Assembly (NCBI GenBank): GCA_905221615.1
Contig: CAJNDT010005913.1
Location: forward strand, 1,550,001 to 1,614,000
Origin: Symbiodinium sp. CCMP2592
Lineage: Eukaryota > Sar > Dinophyceae > Suessiales > Symbiodiniaceae
Reading direction: 5' to 3'
Length of the DNA stretch: 64,000 nt
The notes under the pieces are model-generated. The model did not search any database. It was not told the origin of the DNA and saw nothing but the letters and a program-made list of their open reading frames with translations. Both the position numbers and the translations under genes were made by a program. Shown in pieces: positions 54,141 through 62,546 of this stretch. How positions within the stretch are numbered: position 1 is the stretch's first letter; each line of letters begins with the position of its first letter.

Positions 54141-55022
54141 TCAACGCCCCCTCCGCATCGCGCCGAGTCTTCGGCGGAGGATTTGAGAAGCCGCGGCATT
54201 GTCTTGCGCGGAGGTCAGTTCGAGACGATCACCCTCGTCGTTGCTCACAAATCCTGGAGCGATCCGGCGAGGACGCTGCACATGCATGCCCGGCGAAGGC
54301 TGATACATCGCTTGCTGGATTTCTTGATCCGTCGCGTTCCCGGCTTCTTGGAGCGTCCGCTCGAACGATGCGGAGATTGAATCGCCTTCCGCATCGCGGA
54401 CTTTCCCCAAAATGGATGCGACCTCTTCGGGAGTGTTGATCTCGCAGAGTGTGTGCATCTCCCCAACACCCCCACCACGCTTTCCTCGACGAGAGCTCGC
54501 GTGTGAGAGCAGGAGCACCTTGCGATCGAAGCGGAGCACGACGATCGTCATGCCGCTGGAGATGGGATAGCGCGCGAGGACCTCGACGAGCCCTGCCGGT
54601 GCTCGACCTCCGGCGCCCATCTGACCGCTGAGTCCGCCTTTGGTGCGTGCGATTCTTTTGTAGAGCTGCGCGAGCGCGAAGATCAGCAAGAGCACCCCTG
54701 CGAGCGCGGCAATCGTGCGGAGAAACTCCTTTCCGAGCACGGCGGGTGTCGTGACATCATCCCCACCAATCGGCATGCTCTCTTGCGGACGAGGGAGTCC
54801 GAGCGGTTTCGCCGATGATGATTCCGGGTTAATCTGAGTCTCGGTTTGCGCTGCGATCTCAGCAGTTGACTGTTTGTTTGATTGCGATGGCATCTGCTCG
54901 ATCAGATCAATGATCGGCTCAGGTGCATACTCGACCAATGGGCCATGCTGTGCAAACGCATGTGCAGAGATGCAGAGTGTGATGATTGTGGTGCACATTC
55001 GCACCTTGAGAGTCCCGATCAT
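54141..55022 (-). CDS. fliO: flagellar biosynthesis protein FliO
   Basis: 293 residues. A signal peptide (IGTLKVRMCTTIITLCISAHAFAQ) from the ATG at 55022, then a long periplasmic stretch, a transmembrane helix near 110-130 (FLRTIAALAGVLLLIFALAQL) and the FliO core (LVEVLARYPISSGMTIVVLRFDRKVLLLSHA, about 155-190). Over twice the length of E. coli FliO (about 120), mainly because of the extra N-terminal part and a tail. ATG 55073/55076 are alternatives without a signal. FliO helps assemble FliP. Confidence 0.85.
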   Translation of the reverse strand: MIGTLKVRMCTTIITLCISAHAFAQHGPLVEYAPEPIIDLIEQMPSQSNKQSTAEIAAQTETQINPESSSAKPLGLPRPQESMPIGGDDVTTPAVLGKEFLRTIAALAGVLLLIFALAQLYKRIARTKGGLSGQMGAGGRAPAGLVEVLARYPISSGMTIVVLRFDRKVLLLSHASSRRGKRGGGVGEMHTLCEINTPEEVASILGKVRDAEGDSISASFERTLQEAGNATDQEIQQAMYQPSPGMHVQRPRRIAPGFVSNDEGDRLELTSAQDNAAASQILRRRLGAMRRGR

Positions 55023-55083
55023 GTCGCCATCCTGGCCTTTCACAAGAGCGGATCCTCCGCTCGTTCTCGTCATCACTCAGCGT

Positions 55084-55605
55084 TTAGCTTTCCTGCAGAT
55101 CCAGGATCTCGTTGATACGCACACAGAAGTTGTCGTTCAGGACGAGCACCTCGCCTCGAGCGACTTTGCGATCGTTGACGAAGACATCGACTGGATCTCC
55201 CGCAAGTTTGTCCAGCTCCACGACAGCGCCATCTCCTAAACGCAGCACATCTTCGACGAACATTCGTGTACGACCCAGTTCGATGCGGACATTCATATGG
55301 ACATCGGAGAGCAGATCGAGATCGCTCTTGGGACCTGAGTTACCCGAGTCTTCAAGAACTGGAGATTCGAAGGGACTGCCACTCCCGGCGGAGTCTCCTC
55401 CAGCGGCGCTGCTGACATCGCTGATCGCTGACATTGCAGCCGCGAGAGCTGCGGCTTCATCGTCGCTCATATCGGCGCCTTCGTCGGCTTGTGCCGCGAC
55501 ATCGTCTGCAATTGCAGATGCGTCATCCAATGCTTCCTCAGCATTGGGTTCTTGAGCATCATCTGCATCGTTCTGGGGCTCTAGATTCTCTGCTTCTTCG
55601 GACAT
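55084..55605 (-). CDS. fliN: flagellar motor switch protein FliN
   Basis: 173 residues. The last 80 form a SpoA domain: [71 protein letters not shown], full-length for the FliN core. The first 90 residues are acidic and Ala/Asp-rich, an unusual extension compared with E. coli FliN (137 residues). The ATG at 55605 with AAGGA upstream is preferred over 55629. The absence of fliM next to it is noted as a finding. Confidence 0.92.
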   Translation of the reverse strand: MSEEAENLEPQNDADDAQEPNAEEALDDASAIADDVAAQADEGADMSDDEAAALAAAMSAISDVSSAAGGDSAGSGSPFESPVLEDSGNSGPKSDLDLLSDVHMNVRIELGRTRMFVEDVLRLGDGAVVELDKLAGDPVDVFVNDRKVARGEVLVLNDNFCVRINEILDLQES

Positions 55606-55755
55606 CGTGGATTCCTTGGACTCCGCCATCGACACAACGCGCACGCCGACTCCCGGCGCATACAAACTTATCGGCCTATCTTGCCGATCGGGTCCAGTCT
55701 TTGCGCCAATGCGCAGATATTGCTTACCTGAAGCAGCAGTTGTCGAATCCTGAGA

Positions 55756-56289
55756 TCACGCGTCGGCGCGGAAACCCTTGCACTCAGGGATGATGACGCG
55801 ATCAACGCGTGGCATGCCGTCAGCGTCTAACCCGAAGACCTCGTTGATGTATGTCGTCAGCTGTCGCGTGATCGTCTCCAGTCCAGGCTCGCGGAGATGG
55901 CGATCCTGTGCTCGACGGAAGATCAGTGCGATCCCCTCGGTCAGCAGAGCGGTATCGCGTTCTTTGATGGTCTCGATGTGTGCCTGATTCTTCTGACGAG
56001 CACGCAGGACGATCTGGACGCGCCATTCCCAGACATGCCCGGTGGACATGTTCTGGAATCGGTCCTCAACAAGCGGGATCTCGACAGGCGCATCTTCTCC
56101 GGTGCCTTCGAGTTCCGCGAGCTCCGTTGCATCCGCGCCCTTTGGTCCACCCATAGATGAAACGAGGAAGAACACCGCCGCTCCTTCGACGATCATGATC
56201 ACTGCGATGATGATGAGGAGTTTCATCCCCCCACCCTTGCTGGATCCGGACTCTTCGGTGCTTTCTGCTTTGTTTTCTTCGTCGGCCAT
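55756..56289 (-). CDS. fliL: flagellar basal-body-associated protein FliL
   Basis: 177 residues. A short cytoplasmic N-terminus, one transmembrane helix (about 23-45), then a periplasmic domain with QNMSTGHVWEWRVQIVLRARQKN and REPGLETITRQLTTYINEVFG. FliL-type proteins support the stator and torque. The similarity is modest but the location, topology and length agree. motB lies upstream. Confidence 0.82.
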   Translation of the reverse strand: MADEENKAESTEESGSSKGGGMKLLIIIAVIMIVEGAAVFFLVSSMGGPKGADATELAELEGTGEDAPVEIPLVEDRFQNMSTGHVWEWRVQIVLRARQKNQAHIETIKERDTALLTEGIALIFRRAQDRHLREPGLETITRQLTTYINEVFGLDADGMPRVDRVIIPECKGFRADA

Positions 56290-56313
56290 TGGTGTTCCTT
56301 CCGGGACGCTGGA

Positions 56314-57060
56314 TTAGTTGTCCGCACCGGTGAAGTTTGGATCTGGATGCGTCTGCGAGACCGTGCGCCCAGTCTGATAGACCTGAACTCGGCGGTTCGA
56401 GCCGCTCGCTCCTCCGGAATTGGCGCTCAGAGACATAGGCTCAGCATTCCCAGCTGATTCGACCCTCAGAATCGATGCATCCACACCACATTCCCGGACC
56501 AAGAAATCCTTCACCACTTGAGCACGGCGATATCCCAACTCGTCAAATCCGAGTCCTGAACGCTTTTCTTCGAGTCCCCACGAATGCCCTACAACCGGAC
56601 AGATGTAGTTGAGTCCTCGAATCTTTGGAGCGACTGAATCTCGCAGCATGTCCTGGTTGCGTTTAGAGAGCTCAAAGCTCCCAACTTCGAACATGATCGA
56701 GCCACCGATCGCGTGGCGAGCACCCTCCTGGACGACATTGACCAGTGTCTCCCGACCTTCAATGTTCGGATCGGTATTGTCGTTGGTAGAACGCATATCG
56801 CCATCTCGGCGGGCACGCTCTTCTTGATTGGAGACCATCGAGTTGTTGGCGCTCTCGATGAGATGCGCCAATCCCATTCCGCCTTTGAATCCCATCGCTT
56901 CGTTGACCGAATCGATGACCTTCTGATACTCGCGTGGTTTCTTCATCTCCGAGAATGAAACCAGCAGCACGAAGAAACAGAGCAGAAGCGACATCAGATC
57001 ACCAAAGGTGACCACCCACTCCGGGACCTCTGCTTTTGGTGGTTCTTTTTTCTTTCCCAT
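56314..57060 (-). CDS. motB: flagellar motor stator protein MotB
   Basis: 248 residues. A single N-terminal transmembrane helix with the proton-binding Asp (WVVTFGDLMSLLLCFFVLLVSFSEM, about 15-40), a plug region, and a C-terminal OmpA-like peptidoglycan-binding domain (VGHSWGLEEKRSGLGFDELGYRRAQVVKDFLVRECGVD). Follows motA by 20 bases. Confidence 0.95.
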   Translation of the reverse strand: MGKKKEPPKAEVPEWVVTFGDLMSLLLCFFVLLVSFSEMKKPREYQKVIDSVNEAMGFKGGMGLAHLIESANNSMVSNQEERARRDGDMRSTNDNTDPNIEGRETLVNVVQEGARHAIGGSIMFEVGSFELSKRNQDMLRDSVAPKIRGLNYICPVVGHSWGLEEKRSGLGFDELGYRRAQVVKDFLVRECGVDASILRVESAGNAEPMSLSANSGGASGSNRRVQVYQTGRTVSQTHPDPNFTGADN

Positions 57061-57080
57061 CGCTCGGATCCTCCTGGCGG

Positions 57081-57860
57081 TTAAGCCGCCTGCTCAGCGA
57101 GGAACGCGTCGCGTTCTGCTGGTGGGAGGTAGGTCAAAAGCTTGCTTTCAACAACGCGTGGGTTGTCACCAGACTGGATTGCCATGACACCAGCGATGAT
57201 GATGGTCTTGAGTTGTGTTTCTTCTTGATCCTTCGAGTAGAGCTTGTCGCCGATCGGACCAGCAAATGCGTTGGCGATGATCGCTCCATAGAGCGTGGTG
57301 ATCAGCGCGACTGCCATGGATGGACCGATGGTGGAAGGATCTTCCATAGAACCCAGCATGAGGATCAGACCGATGAGGGTCCCGATCATCCCGAATGCCG
57401 GTGCATATTTCCCGAACTGATCGAGGACCATTTTACCTTGCATGTGACGATCCATCATCGCTTCGAGTTCGGTTTCCATGATGACACGGATGAGTTCTGG
57501 ATCAGTGCCGTCGACGGCCATTTTGATCCCGCGAACAATAAACTCATCGCTCATTTCTTCGATGTGGTTCTCGAGGGAGAGGATACCTTCACGGCGAGCG
57601 ATCTCGGCGTACTTGACGATGTCCTTGATGATCACTGCAGGATCTGCGGTAGTCCCGAAGACTGCTTTCATCACAAGACTTGGAAGACCGAGCGACTTTG
57701 CAAGTGGGAACGCGGCAATGACAGCACCGGTTGATCCACCAAACACAACAATCACTGACGGGATGTTGATCATTCCGATGGGATTACCGCCGCCGAGTAA
57801 GATCGACAAGAAGCAGCAAATTGCTGCGATCGCGAGCCCGCCTACGGTTGCAATGTCCAC
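57081..57860 (-). CDS. motA: flagellar motor stator protein MotA
   Basis: 259 residues from GTG at 57860, preceded by AGGA. Four transmembrane helices: ATVGGLAIAAICCFLSILLGG, SVIVVFGGSTGAVIAAF, GMIGTLIGLILMLGSM and AVALITTLYGAIIANAFAGP, the last two with the proline-bearing motif that contacts MotB. The cytoplasmic part has EARRREGILSLEN-like segments that touch FliG. An ATG at 57920 would add 20 non-family residues. Confidence 0.94.
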   Translation of the reverse strand: MDIATVGGLAIAAICCFLSILLGGGNPIGMINIPSVIVVFGGSTGAVIAAFPLAKSLGLPSLVMKAVFGTTADPAVIIKDIVKYAEIARREGILSLENHIEEMSDEFIVRGIKMAVDGTDPELIRVIMETELEAMMDRHMQGKMVLDQFGKYAPAFGMIGTLIGLILMLGSMEDPSTIGPSMAVALITTLYGAIIANAFAGPIGDKLYSKDQEETQLKTIIIAGVMAIQSGDNPRVVESKLLTYLPPAERDAFLAEQAA

Positions 57861-57976
57861 TTGTCCGTCCTCCGACAACACCCGTCCGTGGGTGTGCAGA
57901 GCCTGTATCGACGCGACCATGAGCGATATTCAGATTGATCGTGGAATTCTGGACCCGCACTAGCGATCGGGTGGGA

Positions 57977-58174
57977 TTATCCGGGTTCAGAGAGCTTGCG
58001 GAGATGCCGCCCGTATTCGATGGATCTGCGGACGATCTCGGTCATGGACTCTTTGACGACCATGTGCTCGCCGGAAATAAGCGTGATAATGGTGTCGGGG
58101 TTCTCCTCTACGGTCCGGATAAGCTCGGCGTTGAGAATGAACTTCTGTCCGTTGAGTCGTGTGACACAAATCAT
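57977..58174 (-). CDS. flbD: flagellar protein FlbD
   Basis: 65 residues: MICVTRLNGQKFILNAELIRTVEENPDTIITLISGEHMVVKE is the FlbD (SwrD-like) family pattern. The B. subtilis relative SwrD raises motor power. GGAG at 58183-58186 precedes the ATG. It sits between flgE and motA, and the mRNA hairpin 58188-58208 lies just upstream of its ribosome site. Confidence 0.93.
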   Translation of the reverse strand: MICVTRLNGQKFILNAELIRTVEENPDTIITLISGEHMVVKESMTEIVRRSIEYGRHLRKLSEPG

Positions 58175-58187
58175 GACAATCTCCGGA

Positions 58188-58208
58188 AGCCCGATCCGTT
58201 ATCGGGCT
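58188..58208 (-). promoter_or_regulatory. intercistronic hairpin before flbD
   Basis: AGCCCGAT/ATCGGGCT, eight paired bases and a five-base loop, directly before the GGAG of flbD and 28 bases after flgE. There is no T run, so it could moderate flbD translation or mark a processing site. Confidence 0.55.
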
Positions 58209-58235
58209 CGCTTCCCGCTCGCGTACCTGTTGTCA

Positions 58236-59969
58236 TTATCGACCAAGCACCAACAACTGCTGGAGCAACTCATCGGTTGTTCGGATAACACGCGATGACG
58301 CGGAGTAACCAGTAGAAGTCAGGATCATTTGCGTGAACTCTTGTCCGAGATCGACATTCGAGCCTTCTAGTGCACCTGCGATCACTGAACCCAATCCGAT
58401 CTGACCTGGGTTCGCAATCGCGGCGGGTCCTGAGTTCGGTCCAGTTGTGAACAGGTTACCTCCCTGATCCACAAGACCTGCAGGGTTTGAGAACTTCGCG
58501 AGTACGACCTGTCCCATAGTTCGGATCGCGCCGTTGGAGAATCGTCCTACAACAGTACCGTCATCTCCAGTCGCGAAGGTTTCGAGAGTTCCTGGAGGAA
58601 GGCCGTCGGTCGTCAATCCGATCAGGGTCGATCCTGTGGCTAGTGAAGTGGTTTGTCCGTTCTCAGCGAGGAAGTTGAGGTTGAATGACAACGGCGTGTC
58701 CGCGCCTGTGTTCATCCGATCGATGGTGACTTGCACTGAGTTGTTCAGCGGATCGATCTGACCCTCTGTATCAAACTGCAGTGTGCCCGTCGCGACGGAG
58801 ATATCCAGATCTGTGTCATCACCCGATTCGACGAAGTAGCGCCAGACTGGCCCACTGTTAGGGGTTGAGTCGAGGACCATCACCACATCGACGAGTACTG
58901 ATGTTCCGAGCGAGTCAAACGCGGAGACAGTGGTCCGCACGCTCTCGCCGTCAGCTTCAGCGACTTGTGTGGTTTCGAACGCGGCGCCAAGGTTTGTGGT
59001 GCCGTCGGTATCGATGATCCGCAGATCACCAGTCGAAATTTCAATGTTGTTTTCTGTCCCGACATTGCCCACAATGGTGATCACACCAGTGGTTGGATCA
59101 ACAGTGACTCCCGGAGTTGACCCGTCGGGGTTCGCGGCACCAGTATCCTGGATCCCGAGTGCGGCTTCAAGGAAGTCCATGAGATCCTGGACTGATGTGG
59201 TTGCGGTGACTGAGAGATCCGCTTCAGGGAGTGCTCCGCCTCCCTTGGATGCATCGCTCGTGAGTCTAACGGTTTGTCCTGCACTCAACAACGGCGTGCC
59301 GGGATTGTTTGGATCGTCAATGTTGACCAGTGGTGTGGTTGAGTTGATGAATCCACCGCCGAGGACTGTTGGTCCTGAGAGCGATGAACTCATGAGATCG
59401 ATGATCGATCCTGTGGTTGGAATGTCGCCACTCTTATCGAGATTTCCCACGATGGACACATTGCTGGTTGCTTCTGCAATGGTCTGTCGACCTACGGGTA
59501 TATTCAGGGGGACGAGCTGTCCGGTGATGAGATTAAAATCATCATCGACACCATATCCCAGCAAGCGTTCACCAGTCGCGGTGGTCAGGTTATCTTCCGT
59601 GTCTTGTCTGAATGATCCGGCACGCGTGTAGAAAGTTGACCCATTACTCTCGACCATAAAGAACCCCGATCCGTCGATGGCGAGGTCTCGCAGATCTCCG
59701 GTCGCGTTGATTGAGCCGTTGTTGAAATCCCTCTGAATCGCTCCGATTCCCACACCGTTGCCAACTTGTCGAGGATTGATCCCGCCGCTGCTTGCTGTTG
59801 GCGCTGTCCCGAAGCTGAGGTTTCGCTGAAAGAGCGTCTCGAACATGATCCGCGAGCTCTTGAATGCGGTGGTGTTCACATTCGCGATATTGTTACCGAT
59901 GATGTCGAGCTTGCGAGAGTGCGTGTTGAGCCCGGTCAGACCGATGAACAATGAACTGGTTGATGCCAT
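58236..59969 (-). CDS. flgE: flagellar hook protein FlgE
   Basis: 577 residues. Conserved N-terminal rod/hook helix (SLFIGLTGLNTHSRKLDIIGNNIANVNTTAFKSSR), FlgE core with GSGFFMVESNGSTFYTRAGSF, a large variable middle (about 200-440), and the C-terminal NVDLGQEFTQMILTSTGYSASSRVIRTTDELLQQLL helix. Longer than E. coli FlgE (402), mainly in the middle domain. The ATG at 59969 has GAGG upstream; the frame above it is non-coding. Confidence 0.95.
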   Translation of the reverse strand: MASTSSLFIGLTGLNTHSRKLDIIGNNIANVNTTAFKSSRIMFETLFQRNLSFGTAPTASSGGINPRQVGNGVGIGAIQRDFNNGSINATGDLRDLAIDGSGFFMVESNGSTFYTRAGSFRQDTEDNLTTATGERLLGYGVDDDFNLITGQLVPLNIPVGRQTIAEATSNVSIVGNLDKSGDIPTTGSIIDLMSSSLSGPTVLGGGFINSTTPLVNIDDPNNPGTPLLSAGQTVRLTSDASKGGGALPEADLSVTATTSVQDLMDFLEAALGIQDTGAANPDGSTPGVTVDPTTGVITIVGNVGTENNIEISTGDLRIIDTDGTTNLGAAFETTQVAEADGESVRTTVSAFDSLGTSVLVDVVMVLDSTPNSGPVWRYFVESGDDTDLDISVATGTLQFDTEGQIDPLNNSVQVTIDRMNTGADTPLSFNLNFLAENGQTTSLATGSTLIGLTTDGLPPGTLETFATGDDGTVVGRFSNGAIRTMGQVVLAKFSNPAGLVDQGGNLFTTGPNSGPAAIANPGQIGLGSVIAGALEGSNVDLGQEFTQMILTSTGYSASSRVIRTTDELLQQLLVLGR

Positions 59970-60015
59970 GGAGGAACCTCTTTTTCGCCAGGCTGCTACG
60001 CTTGGCGCTATCGAA

Positions 60016-60522
60016 TCAGTCGGATCGCGCCGAGAGCACATCCGCGAGGGAAGTGTTTCGCACAACGCGTGCCGGAATGAGTGGATTCACTGGGGTGCTG
60101 CTCTCAGCTTGATCTGAAACTTCATCGAGATCAGTTTTCGTACCATGCATGATTACCAAGCCATCGACCTGATCAATCAACAGCTGATTCTCATGCGTCA
60201 TCTGCGCTTCAATCACGCGGTTCTTGACATCGAGGCGCACAATTGAGGCACCGAGATCAACCGCGACATTGCTGATCCCAGACTTCGATGCGATGTCAGC
60301 AGCATGTCCTACTCGATCAAGCTGATCTGATCGGATTTGATCGATCCCGATCCCCTCCCCGAGTTGTACGGCAACACCGCTGGGTTGACCAGTTCGAACA
60401 CGCTGCAAGATCTCATCGAAGCTCAACTCGTTCGGATTGAGCTTCCGTTGATCCGGAGAGATACCACCCGGGAGGATTCCCGATCCGAGTGCTGCGAGGA
60501 GTTGGTTTCCTGACGCATTCAT
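60016..60522 (-). CDS. putative flagellar-operon protein between flgD and flgE
   Basis: 168 residues. The middle (GIDQIRSDQLDRVGHAADIASKSGISNVAVDLGASIVRLDVKNRVIEAQM) and VDGLVIM fit the small protein known as TIGR02530 that sits between flgD and flgE in Firmicutes and Thermotogae. No catalytic motif. Starts four bases after the flgD stop, so it is translated with it. Assignment rests on position and weak pattern. Confidence 0.7.
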   Translation of the reverse strand: MNASGNQLLAALGSGILPGGISPDQRKLNPNELSFDEILQRVRTGQPSGVAVQLGEGIGIDQIRSDQLDRVGHAADIASKSGISNVAVDLGASIVRLDVKNRVIEAQMTHENQLLIDQVDGLVIMHGTKTDLDEVSDQAESSTPVNPLIPARVVRNTSLADVLSARSD

Positions 60523-60526
60523 TGCG

Positions 60527-61117
60527 TCAGATCGCGGGACTCACTGTGGGACGACTTGGATCTACGCTCTGTGAACCAGTCTGACCGCTCGTGGTATTCA
60601 ACGATCCTGCATCTCCGGCATATGGCGAATCGGTCGGCACATCCGGATCATCATCGGAGTTCCCATCGTCTGTTGGCGGAGTATCGTCATCAGGATTGGT
60701 GAAGTCGTCGATCGGTCCAGCGATTTCATCGACCTGGCTAAAGAGCATACGAGTCCCATCGAACAGATTGAGCACAGGTCCTTCAGAGGACTGCGATACA
60801 GAAATCACAAGATCTGCAACGCGTTGATTATCAAGCGTGATTCCTGAGACCAGCGAGCCGATGAGCTGCGAAGCCGCGGCGAACTCGTTCTGGGATACCA
60901 AGCTCTCAAGCGATGCAACCATCTGCGTATCGGATTCGATAGTCCGGAGTGTCGAGAGCTGGTCGAGCATCGCGCCGGTGTCCTGAGGTTCAAGCGGGTC
61001 CTGATTCTGCAACTCTGTGAAGATGATCTGCAAGAACTCGGCGCTGGAGAGCGTGTTGAACGCGTCGCCTGTTGAAGAGACGGGGTTCGATGAAGAGAAA
61101 TCACTGATGGCGCTCAT
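60527..61117 (-). CDS. flgD: flagellar hook-assembly scaffold FlgD
   Basis: 196 residues. The conserved N-terminal segment is FNTLSSAEFLQIIFTELQNQDPLEPQDTGAMLDQLSTLRTIESDTQM, then SQLIGSLVSGI. The C-terminal domain is shortened; instead of the tudor/Ig-like part there is an acidic Pro/Asp-rich tail (about 145-196). FlgD caps the growing hook. Confidence 0.92.
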   Translation of the reverse strand: MSAISDFSSSNPVSSTGDAFNTLSSAEFLQIIFTELQNQDPLEPQDTGAMLDQLSTLRTIESDTQMVASLESLVSQNEFAAASQLIGSLVSGITLDNQRVADLVISVSQSSEGPVLNLFDGTRMLFSQVDEIAGPIDDFTNPDDDTPPTDDGNSDDDPDVPTDSPYAGDAGSLNTTSGQTGSQSVDPSRPTVSPAI

Positions 61118-61133
61118 GATTCATACCTTTCCA

Positions 61134-62546
61134 TTACGCGATTGCATCCAGACCCAGTTCGGTCCAGATACTTTGCGGCGAGTTGTCATCCAAATCAGTT
61201 TCAGGAGTCATCGGAGTGCTGCTTTCCTCCCGATGTGCCCCTTGCTGTTGAGTATCTTGTTGCGAGTCCGCAGAATCTCGATCTGTGTCATTGAACATCT
61301 GATCGAATGCGGATTGCTGGGATTCGTTGACGCGGATGTCATCAATGCGGATGCCGCGTGATTCCATTGAGTGCTTGAGCCCTTCGAGTCCGTCTTTGAG
61401 GATCGATCGAGCGTCTTCGTTTGCGGCATCGATCTTCACTCGGACTTGGCCGTCTTTCGTGTTGAGTTCGATTTTGATGTCACCCAGATGATCGGGATTC
61501 AGCCGCATCCGCATCGTGCCGCCTTTGGTGTTCATAATCGACGCGAGTCCACGCTGGACCTGCGCCATCACCTCGCGGCGCATCAGTGGGCGATCATTGA
61601 TCGCTTTATTCTGCACAATTCTTTGGGCTTCTGCAGATCGTGCTCCCAGATCCAAACCGCTTTGACTGGTGTTGGCTTTGCTCGATGCTTCAGTAGAAGT
61701 GATCGTGCGTGCAGCATCTACCCCAACCGAGTTCTGCAGCGTTTGTGTCCGGATCGGTTGTGACGGACGAGCCGAATCCGCGGCGACAACCTGAGTTGCT
61801 TGGATCACCTGCGGCGTGTGTGTTTGAGTGACTGCGGGTTGTGATTTGACAGGTTCTTGTGTAGCCAACTGATCCTGATTTACAAGAGCCGAGCTCAGAT
61901 CAGGATTTCTGTTCGCTTCATGTCCGATCTGAATCGTTGGTGTGGATTGCTTGGTGCTCGCGAATCGATTCTGTGGAGTTGCTGTCGAAGCTGGAGCGTC
62001 TTTCTGGACTGGTCGAGCGGCCCCAGCTTTGTTGGGCTCTGGTGCTTGAGAAGCAACCTTCGTTTGTGGTTGACCCTCAAGCTGGAGCTTCGCAAGATCC
62101 GCGAGGTCAACGCGTGCTGCATTAGACAGCAGGATACCCAGATCCGCGGCCGTCAGAATCTGCTCGATGCTATTATTCTTCTGCGAATCAAGCGGCTTAG
62201 TTATTGACTCGCTCTGCTCGCTCTTCGGATGCGGATTGGACTGATTTGTTGCCTGTCCATCACTCTGAGTTTCTGAGGTTTGTTTACCCTCAATCTGATC
62301 TGATTCCTCAGCCGCTCCATCCTCACCATCACCAGCGTCATCCGCAGGCTGAACCTCTTCGGAATTAGCTGATTCTTCGATTAACTCATTTTCGGGTTCT
62401 GATTCTGTGAACGATTCAAGCACGCTGCTGAATACAAGCGCAGAATCCGCAGAAGTTGATGCGCCTTGTGCGCGTTGAACCACCAGATCTGCGCTGGTGT
62501 TGTTACGGCTCAAGCTGGTTTGCTGTATCGTCATCGGTGCTGGCAT
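61134..62546 (-). CDS. fliK: flagellar hook-length control protein FliK
   Basis: 470 residues. Most is a disordered, Gln/Ser/Ala-rich ruler region (about 35-330). The conserved C-terminal domain is at about 335-420: GTMRMRLNPDHLGDIKIELNTKDGQVRVKIDAANEDARSILKDGLEGLKHSM. It measures hook length and triggers the FlhB switch. The ATG at 62546 (or 62534) lies within the 3' end of the motE-like gene, a 44-base overlap. Confidence 0.92.
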   Translation of the reverse strand: MPAPMTIQQTSLSRNNTSADLVVQRAQGASTSADSALVFSSVLESFTESEPENELIEESANSEEVQPADDAGDGEDGAAEESDQIEGKQTSETQSDGQATNQSNPHPKSEQSESITKPLDSQKNNSIEQILTAADLGILLSNAARVDLADLAKLQLEGQPQTKVASQAPEPNKAGAARPVQKDAPASTATPQNRFASTKQSTPTIQIGHEANRNPDLSSALVNQDQLATQEPVKSQPAVTQTHTPQVIQATQVVAADSARPSQPIRTQTLQNSVGVDAARTITSTEASSKANTSQSGLDLGARSAEAQRIVQNKAINDRPLMRREVMAQVQRGLASIMNTKGGTMRMRLNPDHLGDIKIELNTKDGQVRVKIDAANEDARSILKDGLEGLKHSMESRGIRIDDIRVNESQQSAFDQMFNDTDRDSADSQQDTQQQGAHREESSTPMTPETDLDDNSPQSIWTELGLDAIA

